From Chitinivorax tropicus (lineage in GTDB: Bacteria; Pseudomonadota; Gammaproteobacteria; Burkholderiales; SCOH01): DNA of 64,000 bases. A program made the translations under genes and the position numbers. Of this stretch, positions 1 through 7,813 are shown piece after piece; the first letter of the stretch is position 1; the number at the start of each line of letters is the position of its first letter. The notes under the pieces are model-generated. The model saw only the letters and a list, made by a program, of their open reading frames with translations. It was not told the DNA's origin and searched no databases. The stretch lies in contig NZ_JACHHY010000011.1 of NCBI RefSeq assembly GCF_014202905.1, forward strand, positions 62,001-126,000. The letters run 5' to 3'.

Positions 1-1361
1 TGCTGAGTGGTCAGCCGATCCCACAGCCGAGCCTTGCGGTTGGCTGGCATCATTTTGTCCATCATGCCCGCTTCGCTGTCGGTGGCTTCGATCAGCGCCG
101 GGTTCAGCTGATTGAGCATGTCGGAGATGACCGCCCGCACCCCAGCCATGACCGCCAACTCATGATCCTTCAAATCGTCGAACGCACCGCTGATGGCCGC
201 AACTGGCGACAGATAGCCGCTCAGGGTATTGGTCAGCATCTGCGTCAACGCACTATCGACATCGGGCAGGAATTTCAGCGGGTTGTTGCCCCGCGCCTGG
301 ATCATTGTCATGTCGCTGCGAAGCTCACGCTTGATCGCAGCACGGGCACGCAACACCAACATGGCGCCTGCCATCGCCTCCCGCAGCATCTGTCCGACCA
401 GCTCCGCGATTTCCACCTCGTCAAGCGTCCCCTGCTTGAATGAGGCCATGCCCAGCCCGCGTAACAAAGCGGCAAAGACCGCGCTCTCGCTGGGGGGTGT
501 TGGTACAGCTGGGGCGACTGGTACAGTCTGGGGCGTTGCCACATTGGCGGCAGCTGGCTTCGCAGCAGGGGGGACACGTGGCGGGGGAGATGGCATCAGT
601 GTCGGCTCGGCGTCCTTCCACGGCTGGGCGGCAGGTGGAGCCGAGGCGACGGGCGGCACGACAGCCTGGGGTGGGGCGGGTGGCGGCGCAACTGGCTTGG
701 GTGTCGGCTTTGCCACACCGTGGTCAGCCAGCGGGTCATAGTCTAGCGGGATTCCCCCTACTGTCGGCTGAAATGGCTGTTGCTGGGGAGGAACATGATC
801 TGGCTGCGACCCTCCCGATGGCGGCATGCCGGACACCAGCGGCACCTGCCCCATGTCCGGAGTGGGTGCGCCACCAAACAGATTCAACCCAAGCGGGTCA
901 GCAGCGGAAGGCGCAGCCAACCCACCGCTCAATACGCTGGCCGCCGCCAGTGGATCAGCCAGGGTCGTGGCGGGCTGCGCCTGTGGGGTCACGACTGGTG
1001 GCGGTGCCAGCGGGTGATCCAGCGCGGAGGGTGCCGGGGCCGCCGTAGCCATGATGCTGACCCGCAGCACATAGTCACCCATGGTCAGCAGGTCGCCGTG
1101 ATTCAATCTGGCAACGTGGCCCGTGCCCAAAGGGCGATCATTGATCAAGGTCGGATTGCTGCCGACATCCGTCAGGTAATAGATCTGGTCGCGGCAAGCA
1201 ATCTGTGCATGGGTTCTCGACACATATTTGCCTGGATCGGGCAGCTCAAGGTCGCTGCCTGGCGCACGACCGATCATACCGCCACCCGGCCCGAACTGAC
1301 GTACCACCGGCTCAGCCGGGGGCTCATTACGATAGGTGAGAATACGAAGTGTAAGTGACAT
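1..1361 (-). CDS. tagH: Type VI secretion FHA-domain protein TagH, C-terminus beyond window
   Basis: The frame is open from an ATG at 1361 to the window edge, giving 453 visible codons; the 3' end lies outside. Residues 1-95 read as a forkhead-associated domain, with the phosphothreonine-binding landmarks GRAPGSDLELPDP and VSRTHAQI and a later LNHGDLLTMGDYVLRV strand. Residues about 100-280 are a low-complexity Pro/Ala/Gln linker. The last visible part resembles the C-terminal TagH domain (AVMAGVRAVISDMLNQLNP, then a KARLWDRL helix). TagH/Fha proteins act in the cytoplasm as phosphothreonine readers that regulate T6SS assembly downstream of a PpkA-type kinase. VgrG and a PAAR-like gene lie 1-3 kb away, which supports the T6SS assignment. 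A generic FHA protein is the alternative, but the C-terminal match makes that less likely. Confidence 0.87.
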   Translation of the reverse strand, partial: MSLTLRILTYRNEPPAEPVVRQFGPGGGMIGRAPGSDLELPDPGKYVSRTHAQIACRDQIYYLTDVGSNPTLINDRPLGTGHVARLNHGDLLTMGDYVLRVSIMATAAPAPSALDHPLAPPPVVTPQAQPATTLADPLAAASVLSGGLAAPSAADPLGLNLFGGAPTPDMGQVPLVSGMPPSGGSQPDHVPPQQQPFQPTVGGIPLDYDPLADHGVAKPTPKPVAPPPAPPQAVVPPVASAPPAAQPWKDAEPTLMPSPPPRVPPAAKPAAANVATPQTVPVAPAVPTPPSESAVFAALLRGLGMASFKQGTLDEVEIAELVGQMLREAMAGAMLVLRARAAIKRELRSDMTMIQARGNNPLKFLPDVDSALTQMLTNTLSGYLSPVAAISGAFDDLKDHELAVMAGVRAVISDMLNQLNPALIEATDSEAGMMDKMMPANRKARLWDRLTTQ

Positions 1362-1677
1362 GAGCGATGATCAATTCTTTCTCTTGGCGATCACGCCAGT
1401 ATCGAGGCAATGATCGGTGGTTTGGATTATGTTGATACTATTTCATGGCCCGTGCCGAATCGCGCGCCTAGGCCAGTCGAAGCCACATGACGCAATCAGC
1501 CCGCCAGTACAACCATGGCGTTTGGAAGGCCGCTCTCGAAGCATAGTGAACCTGTTGCCGACATTCCGGCCCAATTGCACATGACAGCAGCCAGCCGTCC
1601 CAGTTCTGCCGACAACAGGCAAGCTGCCCGGATGATGCGCTGGCCCGTCGCCCACTCTTTCTTTTTCTGGACTCGCC
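1362..1677. other. Intergenic region between divergent tagH and the 1678 gene
   Basis: This 316 bp stretch lies between the start of tagH (minus) and the start of an unknown plus-strand gene, so it should carry promoters in both directions. I see no convincing -35/-10 pair, repeat or RNA gene. Short open frames on both strands look like chance frames with no family resemblance. Confidence 0.4.
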
Positions 1678-2310
1678 ATGCAAGCTACCGATCCTCTCCT
1701 GACTGGGCTGATCAGCAACCAGCCCGACCTCGATCAACAACGACTGGCCATCTTCAGCTTGACCGGGCTGGCCCCGATCGGGCTTGATCCCGCAGGCCAC
1801 CGCACCCCGCCCAGCCAGGCTGAAATCAGCGTCACGGCGCACACCACCCTACCCGCCCATGCTTCACCAGACCAGCGGCGAACTGCCTTGTTCACGCTCA
1901 TACAGCAGGTGCTGGTCCAGCAAGCCAGCCGCCTGATGCGATCAGGCATGGCCAATGCGTTGACAACAGGGCATTGGGAAGCCGCAGCCATGGCTGTCTT
2001 GGCGGCGCAGGCGCATCTCGCTCGGCCACAGCCCGCGCTGGCAGCCTTGTTGGCCACACCACCCACATCCGGCGCATCAGCCCCATTGCGTTCCTGTGCT
2101 ACCTTCAGCGGGCATGCAGGTTTCGGCTGCTTTGAAAATCGCCTGCACATCCGGCTAGGCCCGGATCGACCACAACAGCTGCAGTTGACCATTCAAGCCA
2201 GGCTGGCTTTACTTGATCAGCCCGGGCCTGCACTCACCCCGGCCAGCCCATTGTCTTCCACGCACCCCGTTCAGCACACGCTCCACTGGGCGCACGACGA
2301 CAAGCCCTAG
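1678..2310 (+). CDS. Hypothetical protein inside the T6SS locus
   Basis: I do not recognise a family for this 210-residue protein. Codon choice (mostly C or G in third positions, CTG/GCC/CAG/GGC rich) matches the real genes nearby better than the antisense frame at 1734-2192 does, so I prefer the plus strand. The protein is Leu/Ala/Pro/Gln rich and has no signal peptide or membrane segment. A helical middle (residues about 75-125) is followed by a part containing FSGHAGFGCFENRLHIRLGP. The start has no strong ribosome-binding site. The gene lies between tagH and vgrG on the opposite strand and converges on vgrG with 39 bp between stop codons. The position suggests a T6SS accessory role, but nothing in the sequence proves it. 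Confidence 0.5.
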   Translation: MQATDPLLTGLISNQPDLDQQRLAIFSLTGLAPIGLDPAGHRTPPSQAEISVTAHTTLPAHASPDQRRTALFTLIQQVLVQQASRLMRSGMANALTTGHWEAAAMAVLAAQAHLARPQPALAALLATPPTSGASAPLRSCATFSGHAGFGCFENRLHIRLGPDRPQQLQLTIQARLALLDQPGPALTPASPLSSTHPVQHTLHWAHDDKP

Positions 2311-2349
2311 GCATGGCTGGCAACGCCTGGGTGCGTCAGATGATGGCTT

Positions 2350-4314
2350 TCATTTGCTGCCATCATCTGCCTCTTTGGCGGCATCCGGCGCCTCTGGCGA
2401 TCCTCCGCAACCATTGCCTGCCGCCCCGCCGGAGTTGAGCAGGATCGGCGTGCCCGAGATCGACACCCCAGTCGGCCCGATCACGATGAATCCGCCACCA
2501 GCCTTCAAAGTGATGCTCATGCCTGCCTCGATGACCACACCCATGCCCGCTTTCAGATGGGCATTCATCCCAGCATCGACAGCATGATTCTGCCCGGCCT
2601 TCACATAATGATTCTGCCCAGCATCCAGCGACACATTGCCGCCCACCTTTTCATTGCGTTTGCCTTTGACATGGATGTGAAATGCGCCATCGACAGCCAG
2701 CAGATCATTGCCTTTGACCATGGTGTGCCGGTCCTTGCCAACCCATTGATAGGCTTCTTCTTTCACATAGTTGTCCTGATTCTTCTGAGCATGGATGAAG
2801 AGCTGTTCGCTGCCTTTTTTGTCCTCCAGCCGGATCTCATTGAAGCCACCACTGCCCTTGGTCGAATCAGACTTGATGGCTGAACGGGTGGCGCCACTTG
2901 GCAATGCATAGGGAGGCATGTTGTCGGCGTTGTAGACCGCGCCGGTTACCAAGGGACGATCCGGGTCGCCTTCCAGAAAATCGACCACCACCTCCATGCC
3001 GACGCGTGGAATGAACACCGTCCCCCAGCGCTTGCCAGCCCAGAGCTGCGCCACCCGCAACCAGCAGGAGCTTTTCTCATCGGCAGCCCCGACCCGATCC
3101 CAATGAAACTGGACCTTGATCCGGCCATATTTGTCGGTCCAGATCTCCTCGCCCGACTTGCCCACCACAATGGCAGTCTGTGGGCCTTGCACAAAAGGCT
3201 TTGGCGTGATGCGCTGAGGGCGGTACTGCACTTGGCTGCGTACTGCGGTGAAATGACACAGGCACACCGGGTCGGGCTGCGCTGTCGAATCGCTGACAAA
3301 CCCGTTGTAAGCCAGCTCATATTGCATGGAGACCACCAGATACTTGCCGTTTTGTGATGACACCGGGTGCTCAGTCATTTCAAAAATGGCACCGGGGAAC
3401 AGACCTCGTGCCATGGTGCGGCCCTCGAAGCGCTCCACCTGTGCCTGATATCCCTCCAGGCGATGGCGCACATGCGCCTCACCTTGCGCACGCTCAGCAA
3501 ACAGACCTGGGTAATCGAAGACCTCATATTTGGACTGATCATGTTGGCGGCTCATCGTCGATTTCACCAACAGCGCCCCCGACGTACTGGCCGATGCCTT
3601 CTCGAAATCAAAATCCTTCAGCGTATAGGCCCCTGGCTGTATCTCCGCGCTGGCAGACCATTCGAAGATATCTTCCCCACGGCGGATATCACGCTCGTCA
3701 AAAGGTGAAAACGGCAGCTTGGCATAGTCGGGCGCCGGGCCATGTGCGTCCAAGGCATCACACAAGACCAGCTCATGGCGGCTCTCACCATGTTTGAAGT
3801 AATAATAGATACCCGTCTGCTCCATCAACCGGCTGACGAAATTGAAATCCGTCTCCCGGTATTGCACACAGTAAGGCAACACCTGCTGAGGAGCCTGGCC
3901 GCTACAGGTGAGCGAATAATCGGCGCAGCCATAGGCTTCGAATACCTCCTTGATGATGTCCAGAACCGACTTCTCCTGGAAAATCCGGCAATCGGCGGCG
4001 CGGGTCAGGAACCACAACCAGGGCCGCAACGTGACCCGGAACACCGCAAAGCGCCCTTTCAACCCGAGCGATGCCATCTGCGTGACATAGCCATGAAAAT
4101 GTCGTTTGCCACTCTTGGTGGTACGGATGCTGACCGTCATGGGCTTGCCGAGCAGATCATCGAACGAAATGGCTGCATTCTCACAGAGCACTTCCAGCTG
4201 ATACTCGCCCAGCCTGCCCATCTGCTCCTGGCCGCTCATGCGCTGGAACAACAATACATCTGCCCCCAGCGGGCTGATGACGGAAATTTCACGATGTTGG
4301 TGTGTAGCGGTCAC
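2350..4314 (-). CDS. vgrG: Type VI secretion tip protein VgrG (TssI)
   Basis: This 654-residue protein trimerises to form the spike at the end of the Hcp tube of the T6SS. The first ~350 residues are the gp27-like part (ISPLGADVLLFQRMSGQEQM, YRETDFNFVSRLMEQTGIYYYF). The gp5-like OB fold follows at about residues 385-470 with the typical DKYGRIKVQFHWDR motif. Then comes a repetitive beta region, roughly residues 500-625, rich in KAG, DAG and GG steps (VKAGQNHAVDAGMNAHLKAG). The last 25 residues are short and Gly/Ala/acid rich, so there is no fused effector domain. It lies 45 bp downstream of the PAAR-like gene and is probably co-transcribed with it. Cargo would have to bind the spike or its PAAR-like cap non-covalently. 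Confidence 0.95.
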   Translation of the reverse strand: MTATHQHREISVISPLGADVLLFQRMSGQEQMGRLGEYQLEVLCENAAISFDDLLGKPMTVSIRTTKSGKRHFHGYVTQMASLGLKGRFAVFRVTLRPWLWFLTRAADCRIFQEKSVLDIIKEVFEAYGCADYSLTCSGQAPQQVLPYCVQYRETDFNFVSRLMEQTGIYYYFKHGESRHELVLCDALDAHGPAPDYAKLPFSPFDERDIRRGEDIFEWSASAEIQPGAYTLKDFDFEKASASTSGALLVKSTMSRQHDQSKYEVFDYPGLFAERAQGEAHVRHRLEGYQAQVERFEGRTMARGLFPGAIFEMTEHPVSSQNGKYLVVSMQYELAYNGFVSDSTAQPDPVCLCHFTAVRSQVQYRPQRITPKPFVQGPQTAIVVGKSGEEIWTDKYGRIKVQFHWDRVGAADEKSSCWLRVAQLWAGKRWGTVFIPRVGMEVVVDFLEGDPDRPLVTGAVYNADNMPPYALPSGATRSAIKSDSTKGSGGFNEIRLEDKKGSEQLFIHAQKNQDNYVKEEAYQWVGKDRHTMVKGNDLLAVDGAFHIHVKGKRNEKVGGNVSLDAGQNHYVKAGQNHAVDAGMNAHLKAGMGVVIEAGMSITLKAGGGFIVIGPTGVSISGTPILLNSGGAAGNGCGGSPEAPDAAKEADDGSK

Positions 4315-4359
4315 ACTTAACCTCTGGTGTTAATGGTTGTGCTGTTTCGTGATGACCCA

Positions 4360-4749
4360 TCAAGGAATCATCGTCTTGGTGGTCATCGGATTGGTAATGC
4401 TGATCACCCCGCCAAATGAACACATGCATTTGGAAACATTGTCCAGCGCCGGTTTGTTGCCAATCAGCACGGTTGGAGCCCCTATGATCCAGGGAGCGGC
4501 TGTCGCTGGCACACAGGGCATGGGCGTCAACACACCGAACGCCGCAGCAGTGGCGGCGGCCACAGTAGGGTTGGCAGGCGAGCTGCACATGCCGAAGGGC
4601 ATGATATTCACCATGGGTTTGAAATCCATGATGGTCGCCGCTGGCGGCCCTTCCGCCAGCACTTGGTCAGTCGGCAACACGATCAATGCAGAGGGCGCCA
4701 TGCCAAAACTGCATTGCAGCTGGGCACCCATCGAAACCTGATTTGGCAT
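4360..4749 (-). CDS. PAAR-like (DUF4280) T6SS spike-cap protein
   Basis: This 129-residue protein starts MPNQVSMGAQLQCSFGMAPS, the hallmark opening of DUF4280 PAAR-like proteins. It continues with a GVLTPMPCVPAT segment and a final CMCSFGGVISITNPM motif. PAAR and PAAR-like proteins cap the VgrG spike and sharpen it or tether effectors. Pairs of conserved Cys and Met residues are spread along the chain, as expected for the compact metal-stabilised fold. It has no C-terminal toxin extension. It is the first gene of a pair with vgrG, 45 bp upstream of it on the same strand. Confidence 0.85.
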   Translation of the reverse strand: MPNQVSMGAQLQCSFGMAPSALIVLPTDQVLAEGPPAATIMDFKPMVNIMPFGMCSSPANPTVAAATAAAFGVLTPMPCVPATAAPWIIGAPTVLIGNKPALDNVSKCMCSFGGVISITNPMTTKTMIP

Positions 4750-5652
4750 ATTCCCTCTCCCGCATACTCAACCATCCAGGTTCCATCACCATGATTTCAC
4801 AGCTGATGTTGCCCTGACTCTGGCCTTGGGCCTGGGTTCGGTTGACTCAACAAAATGTAATGGACAAGCCAGCAGTGAAACGATTCCCTGACTCGACCCG
4901 ATTTATTTGAAAAATTTCTGTTGACACCGCTTTGCCACTCAATATCGGATCGAATTGACTGGCTCTTGGGTTGAAGTCGAGGTACAAAACGTGCTGCATC
5001 GCGGTGGGCACGGGCGGCATATGGCCAAGGAACTGGCCCGAAACCGGTTCACCCGAACCATGTGGTGATGATCACGAGACTTGTTCATTGAGGCAATATT
5101 GAAAAAAACCATCAAAACAGAGTCAATTCAACAGTCAAGTTGTGCATCACACCACCCAGAGCCGAATGCCAGCCTTGCCATTTCACCCACGCCGCCTACG
5201 ACATGATAGGAAACCCAGGCCATTCCGATCAGTGGATTGCGAGAAAACGATCACCACTTCTCATATTTTCAATAATTACGCATGTTTGAAAATAACAAAC
5301 TTGCATAGCAAGATTGACACACTTATCCACCCTCTCTAGTATCGTTCAAAAACCAAGCACTTGCCGGAACAGTTCCTGAGCCCTGCCAATATGGCTAACA
5401 GGCCAGAGCCACATCGCCGCCGACAAGGCTTGTCTGCAACTGGCCCGATCTGTTTCAAAACCCAGCGCGACAGGCTGATTGGAACCAGGATCGACTGCAT
5501 CCTGAATGTCATCAGCACCACTGGCCGTTCGCTATTTGATTTTTACTGGCTGGATTGGATGACATCATGACTGGACATCAAGACAATACACACGGCCTCA
5601 TCATGTATTTGGCCCGCCACACCACGCCACCTTCGTTGATTCTGGAGCACGC
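4750..5652. other. Long non-coding stretch between T6SS genes and the FecR gene
   Basis: This 903 bp region is noticeably richer in A/T than its surroundings, especially about 4890-5340. Open frames on both strands (for example 5142-5339 and 5361-5570) are short, lack ribosome-binding sites and resemble no family, so I do not call them. A possible -35 TTGACA lies at 4921-4926 but has no good -10 partner. I see no tRNA, repeat or phage-attachment structure. The region probably holds the promoters for the divergent PAAR-vgrG pair and the fecR gene. Confidence 0.45.
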
Positions 5653-6711
5653 ATGACCAAATCGCTGCTCTGGCTGACCATGGCCTGGCTCATCACGCAG
5701 GCTGCATACGCCGCCCCCATTGGCACGTTGACATTTCTCGAAGGCGACAGCCAGCTGATTCGCGGCAGCACCAAATACAAGCTGCTGGAAGGGGCGCGAC
5801 TGGAAGGCAATGACATTGTCGAGCTGGCAGGCAAAGGCTTTGTGCAGCTCGAATTCACCAATGGCACCACCTTATTGCTTGGCCCACAGAGCAAAGCGCT
5901 GTTGCAGCCCGGCACCACGGCGTCGGATATCGATGTGTTTTTGCTGGATGGCGCCATCAAGGTCAAAAGCACGACGTCATCAGTCAGGCTCAACACACGG
6001 GTCTTTGAATTGGCCCTCACCAACGCAACCGCCGTTGCCCGCATCGGCAGCTCCAGTGGGCTGTTCATGGAGCGCGGTAGTGGCAGGCTGGACGAGATCC
6101 TGGCGGACCAGAGCACGAGCCAGCAGAACCTGCCAGTCAATGCCTACTGGAGTCGTGCTGCTGGTGGCAAAAGCCAGGTGGCGCAGCGCCCGACTTCCGC
6201 GTTCATCACCTCGCTTCCCGCTGTTTTTCTGGATGACCCCAGGTCACGTCTGGAGAAATACGCGCACAGCAAGATCAGCCCTAACAAGCTGGGGGAGATC
6301 GGCGTCGAGGACATCAGCCCCTGGCTGCAGGCGCCACTATCTATCCGCAAGGGTTTTGTGACAGCCTGGAAGCCCCGCCTGAGCGATGCCGGCTTCAAGG
6401 CGCAGATGATGGAACAAGCGTCAAAGCTGCCGGAATGGGAAAAGCTGCTGGCACCACCCAAACCCGCCCCCTCAGCGACGCCCATCAAGCCCACCGCTCA
6501 TCGTGAGCCAACCAAAACAGCGCCGGTGACGAACAACCCTGCGACCAGTCCGCCCGTGGAAATCTCGCCCGCGCCGGTACCGGTCAAAGCCGCACCGCCA
6601 CCGCACACCCCCACCAACCTGCCGCCTGATGCGCCCGCGCGAAGCACGCCCTCCACAACGCCCAAGCAGGCGGATGAGGGCAATGGGCCACAACGTCGAA
6701 AACCCTATTAA
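5653..6711 (+). CDS. Secreted FecR-domain protein with Pro-rich tail
   Basis: This 352-residue protein starts with a signal peptide (about residues 1-20, ending AAYAAP) preceded by GGAG five bases before the ATG. Residues about 25-130 form a FecR domain: GTLTFLEGDSQLIRG, LLEGARLEGNDIVELAGKG, VQLEFTNGTTLLLGPQSKAL, a pattern of short beta strands. The classical FecR N-terminal anti-sigma part and transmembrane helix are missing, so this is a free periplasmic version of the domain. From about residue 270 the chain is Pro/Ala/Thr rich and probably disordered, ending in a basic tail. Similar proteins accompany Ser/Thr kinases, adenylate cyclases or FHA proteins in Proteobacteria. It is followed by the heme-HAMP and kinase genes on the same strand; a shared pathway is inferred. 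Confidence 0.8.
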   Translation: MTKSLLWLTMAWLITQAAYAAPIGTLTFLEGDSQLIRGSTKYKLLEGARLEGNDIVELAGKGFVQLEFTNGTTLLLGPQSKALLQPGTTASDIDVFLLDGAIKVKSTTSSVRLNTRVFELALTNATAVARIGSSSGLFMERGSGRLDEILADQSTSQQNLPVNAYWSRAAGGKSQVAQRPTSAFITSLPAVFLDDPRSRLEKYAHSKISPNKLGEIGVEDISPWLQAPLSIRKGFVTAWKPRLSDAGFKAQMMEQASKLPEWEKLLAPPKPAPSATPIKPTAHREPTKTAPVTNNPATSPPVEISPAPVPVKAAPPPHTPTNLPPDAPARSTPSTTPKQADEGNGPQRRKPY

Positions 6712-6858
6712 TAAGCAGTGATAACCGTCCACAATATGATTGAGAGCCGTAACATGCCCTGGTGTCTACTGATTTCCGGCTCTCACATCTGATCGCTGTC
6801 CATTACAATCAACCTGGCACCACGTCGGTGCCGACTGGTTTTCCGGAGACTTGCCAAC

Positions 6859-7731
6859 ATGAAGCTCATCGTCAAATTCAACCTGATATTCGTCAGCATG
6901 TTCTTGCTGGGCTTGAGCGTGGCGGGTTCGATCTCCTATAACTTGTTGCAGAAAAATGCGCGGGAAGAGATCCTGCAGAATGCACGGATCATCATGCAAT
7001 CGACGCTGGCCACGCGCAGCTACACCTCAGCGCAGATCGCACCGCTGTTGCAAACCCAATTGAAATATACCTTTCTGCCGCAGACGGTGTCAGCGTTTGC
7101 CGCCACCGAGACATTCAATCTGCTGCGCCACGTCTACCCCGAATTCAGCTACAAGGAAGCGACGCTGAATCCGACCAACCCACGTAACCGGGTGACGGAC
7201 TGGGAAGCCGACATCGTCAACCAATTCCGCAACAACGACAATGTCAAAGAAGTCATCGGTGAGCGCGACACCCCAACCGGCAAGGCCCTGTACTTGGCAC
7301 AGCCGTTGCGTGTTGGCAGCGCCGCCTGTCTGCAATGCCACAGCACGGTCGAGGCCGCGCCCGCCACCATGATCGAAAAATACGGCAATGCCAATGGCTT
7401 TGGCTGGAAGCTGAATGAAATCGTCGGTGCGCAAGTGGTCACGATACCCAGCGATGTCCCGCTAAAACGCGCCCATCAAGCATTCCAGATGTTCATGCTG
7501 TCACTGACCAGCGTGTTCCTGGTCATCTTCCTGGCCCTGAATCTGATGCTTTACAAGATGGTGATCCGCCCGGTCACCCAGCTATCCCAACTCGCGGATG
7601 AGGTCAGCCTCGGCAACCTGGATGCGCCTGAGTTCCCAGTCAAAGGCAAGGATGAAATCAGTGCACTCGGTGCGTCATTCGACCGCATGCGCAAGAGCCT
7701 GGTCAAAGCCCTGAACCTGCTGGAAGAGTGA
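6859..7731 (+). CDS. Membrane c-heme sensor: DUF3365 (Tll0287-like) plus HAMP
   Basis: This 290-residue protein has two membrane helices (about residues 7-28 and 212-232) flanking a periplasmic domain. That domain carries a CLQCH covalent heme-binding motif at about residue 156 and the surrounding pattern of the Tll0287-like/DUF3365 family (TGKALYLAQPLRVGSAACLQ). A HAMP linker follows (VIRPVTQLSQLADEVSLGNL) and the protein stops after it with no kinase, cyclase or methyl-accepting output domain. It therefore looks like a redox or ligand sensor that must signal through a partner. The Ser/Thr kinase gene begins 82 bp downstream on the same strand and is the obvious candidate; that link is inference from position. 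The start is preceded by GGAGA. Confidence 0.85.
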   Translation: MKLIVKFNLIFVSMFLLGLSVAGSISYNLLQKNAREEILQNARIIMQSTLATRSYTSAQIAPLLQTQLKYTFLPQTVSAFAATETFNLLRHVYPEFSYKEATLNPTNPRNRVTDWEADIVNQFRNNDNVKEVIGERDTPTGKALYLAQPLRVGSAACLQCHSTVEAAPATMIEKYGNANGFGWKLNEIVGAQVVTIPSDVPLKRAHQAFQMFMLSLTSVFLVIFLALNLMLYKMVIRPVTQLSQLADEVSLGNLDAPEFPVKGKDEISALGASFDRMRKSLVKALNLLEE

Positions 7732-7813
7732 CGATCACCTCACGCATCCGGCCCGGCCTGCTTCTGACCCGGCCCGATGTGAAAACAACAAACCGATTTG
7801 AATAGGCCATTGA

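Noticed and set aside
1734-2192. Minus-strand open frame opposite the unknown gene at 1678
   Set aside because: Its composition (Cys/Arg/Trp rich) is that of a shadow frame; the plus-strand frame has typical codon use.
5142-5570. Short open frames in the gap upstream of the FecR gene
   Set aside because: No ribosome-binding sites and no recognisable sequence; codon use does not match the real genes.
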